A DNA stretch of 64,000 nt from Brenneria nigrifluens DSM 30175 = ATCC 13028 (lineage in GTDB: Bacteria; Pseudomonadota; Gammaproteobacteria; Enterobacterales; Enterobacteriaceae), in contig NZ_CP034036.1 in the NCBI RefSeq assembly GCF_005484965.1, positions 3,720,001 through 3,784,000 on the forward strand, given 5' to 3'. Below the pieces are notes generated by a model. It saw only the letters and a program-made list of their open reading frames with translations. It had not been told where the DNA came from and did no database searches. Shown piece after piece: positions 62,815-64,000 of the stretch. The number at the start of each line of letters is the position of its first letter. The first letter of the stretch is position 1. A program made the position numbers and the translations under genes.

Positions 62815-63531
62815 ATGTTTGATTGGATTGTTGATCCGAATGCCTGGTTGGCACTGGGAACGTTGACTATTCTGGAAGTCGTTCTTGGTATCGACAACAT
62901 TATTTTCCTGTCGCTGGTCGTCGCCAAACTCCCCAAAGCCCAGCAAAATAAAGCACGGCGGATTGGCCTTATGGGCGCCATGCTGATGCGTCTGGGGTTA
63001 CTGGCCTCTATCGCCTGGGTTATCCGTCTGACAAACCCTTTGTTTAGCGTATTAGGCAATGACATTTCCCTGCGCGACCTGATTCTGTTTTTCGGCGGAC
63101 TGTTCCTGATCTGGAAGTCGAGCAGGGAAATTCACGAAACGGTGGAGGGCGGCTCGGAAGATCACGTCTCGCAGGTGCATTCGTTTTTTGGGGCGATCGT
63201 ACAGATCATGCTGCTGGATATTATCTTCAGCCTGGATTCGGTGATTACCGCGGTCGGCCTTTCCGATCATCTGTTTATCATGATGGCGGCGGTGATTATC
63301 GCCGTGGGCGTGATGATGTTCTCCGCCAGGGCGATCGGCGAATTTGTTGAACGGCATCCGTCAGTCAAAATGCTGGCGCTGTCATTCCTGATATTGGTCG
63401 GTTTCACCTTGATCCTGGAAAGCGTCGAAATTCATGTGCCGAAAGGCTACATCTACTTCGCGATGTTCTTCTCCATGGCGGTGGAAACGCTGAATCTGCT
63501 GCGCGGAAAAAAAGCCAAAACCACCGAGTGA
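62815..63531 (+). CDS. ygdQ: TerC-family integral membrane protein (YgdQ)
   Basis: A 238-residue inner-membrane protein with about seven helices and the TerC family motifs EVVLGIDNIIFLSLV and IMLLDIIFSLDSVITAVG, whose acidic residues in helices suggest metal ion transport. Some TerC proteins export manganese; the substrate of YgdQ is not established. Same place and length as E. coli YgdQ. It follows mutH by 81 bp. Confidence 0.94.
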   Translation: MFDWIVDPNAWLALGTLTILEVVLGIDNIIFLSLVVAKLPKAQQNKARRIGLMGAMLMRLGLLASIAWVIRLTNPLFSVLGNDISLRDLILFFGGLFLIWKSSREIHETVEGGSEDHVSQVHSFFGAIVQIMLLDIIFSLDSVITAVGLSDHLFIMMAAVIIAVGVMMFSARAIGEFVERHPSVKMLALSFLILVGFTLILESVEIHVPKGYIYFAMFFSMAVETLNLLRGKKAKTTE

Positions 63532-63654
63532 CCCCCTCGCGGGCTACGCTGATTTATGAGCAATTTTCTCCATTATTCTTACATCATCCTTGCCGGCTAT
63601 TTGCTAGAGTGATTAATGAGCCTTAATTTTGCGGTCTAAAACAGGTTAGAGACG

Positions 63655-63873
63655 ATGAAAGTACAGATAAAAATGGCGGTTATGCTGGCGTTATTATTCA
63701 CCCTCGGCGGCTGTTCCAGCCACTATGTCATGGCCACCAAGGACGGGCAGATGCTGCTGACGCAGGGTAAGCCGGAGTTGGATGAAGAAACCGGATTGCT
63801 CAGCTACGTGGACGAACAGGGCAATAAAAAACAGATTAACACCAATGAGATATCGCAAATCATCGAGCGCTGA
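63655..63873 (+). CDS. ygdR: YgdI/YgdR family lipoprotein YgdR
   Basis: A 72-residue lipoprotein, paralogue of ygdI at 22.6 kb. The lipobox is LGGC (Cys about residue 20), followed by SSHYVMATKDGQMLLTQGKPELDEETGLLSYVDEQG, the DUF903 domain. Function unknown. It ends the conserved mutH-ygdQ-ygdR run; tas would be expected next beyond the right edge. Confidence 0.93.
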   Translation: MKVQIKMAVMLALLFTLGGCSSHYVMATKDGQMLLTQGKPELDEETGLLSYVDEQGNKKQINTNEISQIIER

Positions 63874-63968
63874 TTCTTCACTTCGGACATCCGGCGGGCA
63901 CGTCCCCGCCACCGCTATGCAATAAAGACGCTTCCCCACATGACCCGGCTTGGTTATAGTCAAATTCA

Positions 63969-63994
63969 GATAAGCGGGCGTTTGCCTGCTTATC
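63969..63994. other. Hairpin at the right edge
   Basis: An 11-bp stem GATAAGCGGGC / GCCTGCTTATC (one G-T pair) with loop GTTT, 96 bp after ygdR. The flanking right sequence is cut off, so terminator, repeat or leader cannot be told apart. Confidence 0.4.
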
Positions 63995-64000
63995 CGCAAT

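Overview
The window reads as chromosome of an enteric gammaproteobacterium. Gene content, gene order, a csrB/rsmB regulatory RNA with its GacA/UvrY sites, gcvB, and ERIC and other palindromic intergenic repeats all fit Enterobacterales. The GC-rich codon use and repeat types suggest the Pectobacteriaceae (Brenneria/Dickeya/Pectobacterium-like). The genus is inferred, not proven. About 50 protein genes, two initiator tRNAs, csrB, gcvB, an rpsB leader and a DARS2-type DnaA-reactivating locus can be supported.

Layout. 1-7.3 kb (minus strand): envelope lipid and translation block rpsB-tsf-pyrH-frr-dxr-ispU-cdsA-rseP. 7.5-12.7 kb (plus): map, glnD, dapD, yaeH. 12.9-16.3 kb: yqcA, truC, yqcC, csrB and syd, with a repeat-rich gap carrying a 381-bp MITE. 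16.3-25.5 kb: queF, ppnN, xni, rlmM, ygdD, gcvA/gcvB, ygdI and the sulfur-trafficking genes csdA, csdE, tcdA. 25.5-37.2 kb: an accessory block absent from this place in E. coli. It holds a cytosolic BisC-like molybdoenzyme divergent from an operon for a peptide-type ABC importer, an atypical SDR, an M20D amidohydrolase and a TetR regulator, then an ERIC element and a DapA-family lyase. 37.2-41.8 kb: mltA, two tRNA-fMet, amiC, argA with tandem ARG boxes. 41.8-55.9 kb: recD, recB, recC, ptrA and four pseudopilin-type genes. 56-64 kb: a second MITE, thyA, lgt, ptsP, rppH, DARS2, mutH, a TerC-family gene and ygdR.

Most core genes keep the E. coli/Yersinia order. Three things stand out. (1) The recC-recB-recD operon is overlapping and uninterrupted, ptrA lies upstream of recC instead of between recC and recB, and the proteins resemble the pseudomonad type; this suggests block replacement. 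(2) Two non-coding MITEs with different IS4-family ends (IS10-like and Tn5/IS50-like), each with a perfect 9-bp target duplication, carry a related inner core whose hairpins keep pairing while their stem bases change. (3) A three-hairpin repeat of about 75 bp repeatedly starts right after the T-tract of rho-independent terminators (dapD, csrB, gcvB, probably the tRNAs). Each unit ends in its own terminator-like hairpin, which could explain the tandem copies.

The accessory block is the best candidate for an undescribed metabolic system: import, amide hydrolysis, carbon-carbon cleavage and S- or N-oxide reduction of an unknown substrate. Its function is inferred from families only. Family comparisons were made from memory; no database search was possible.
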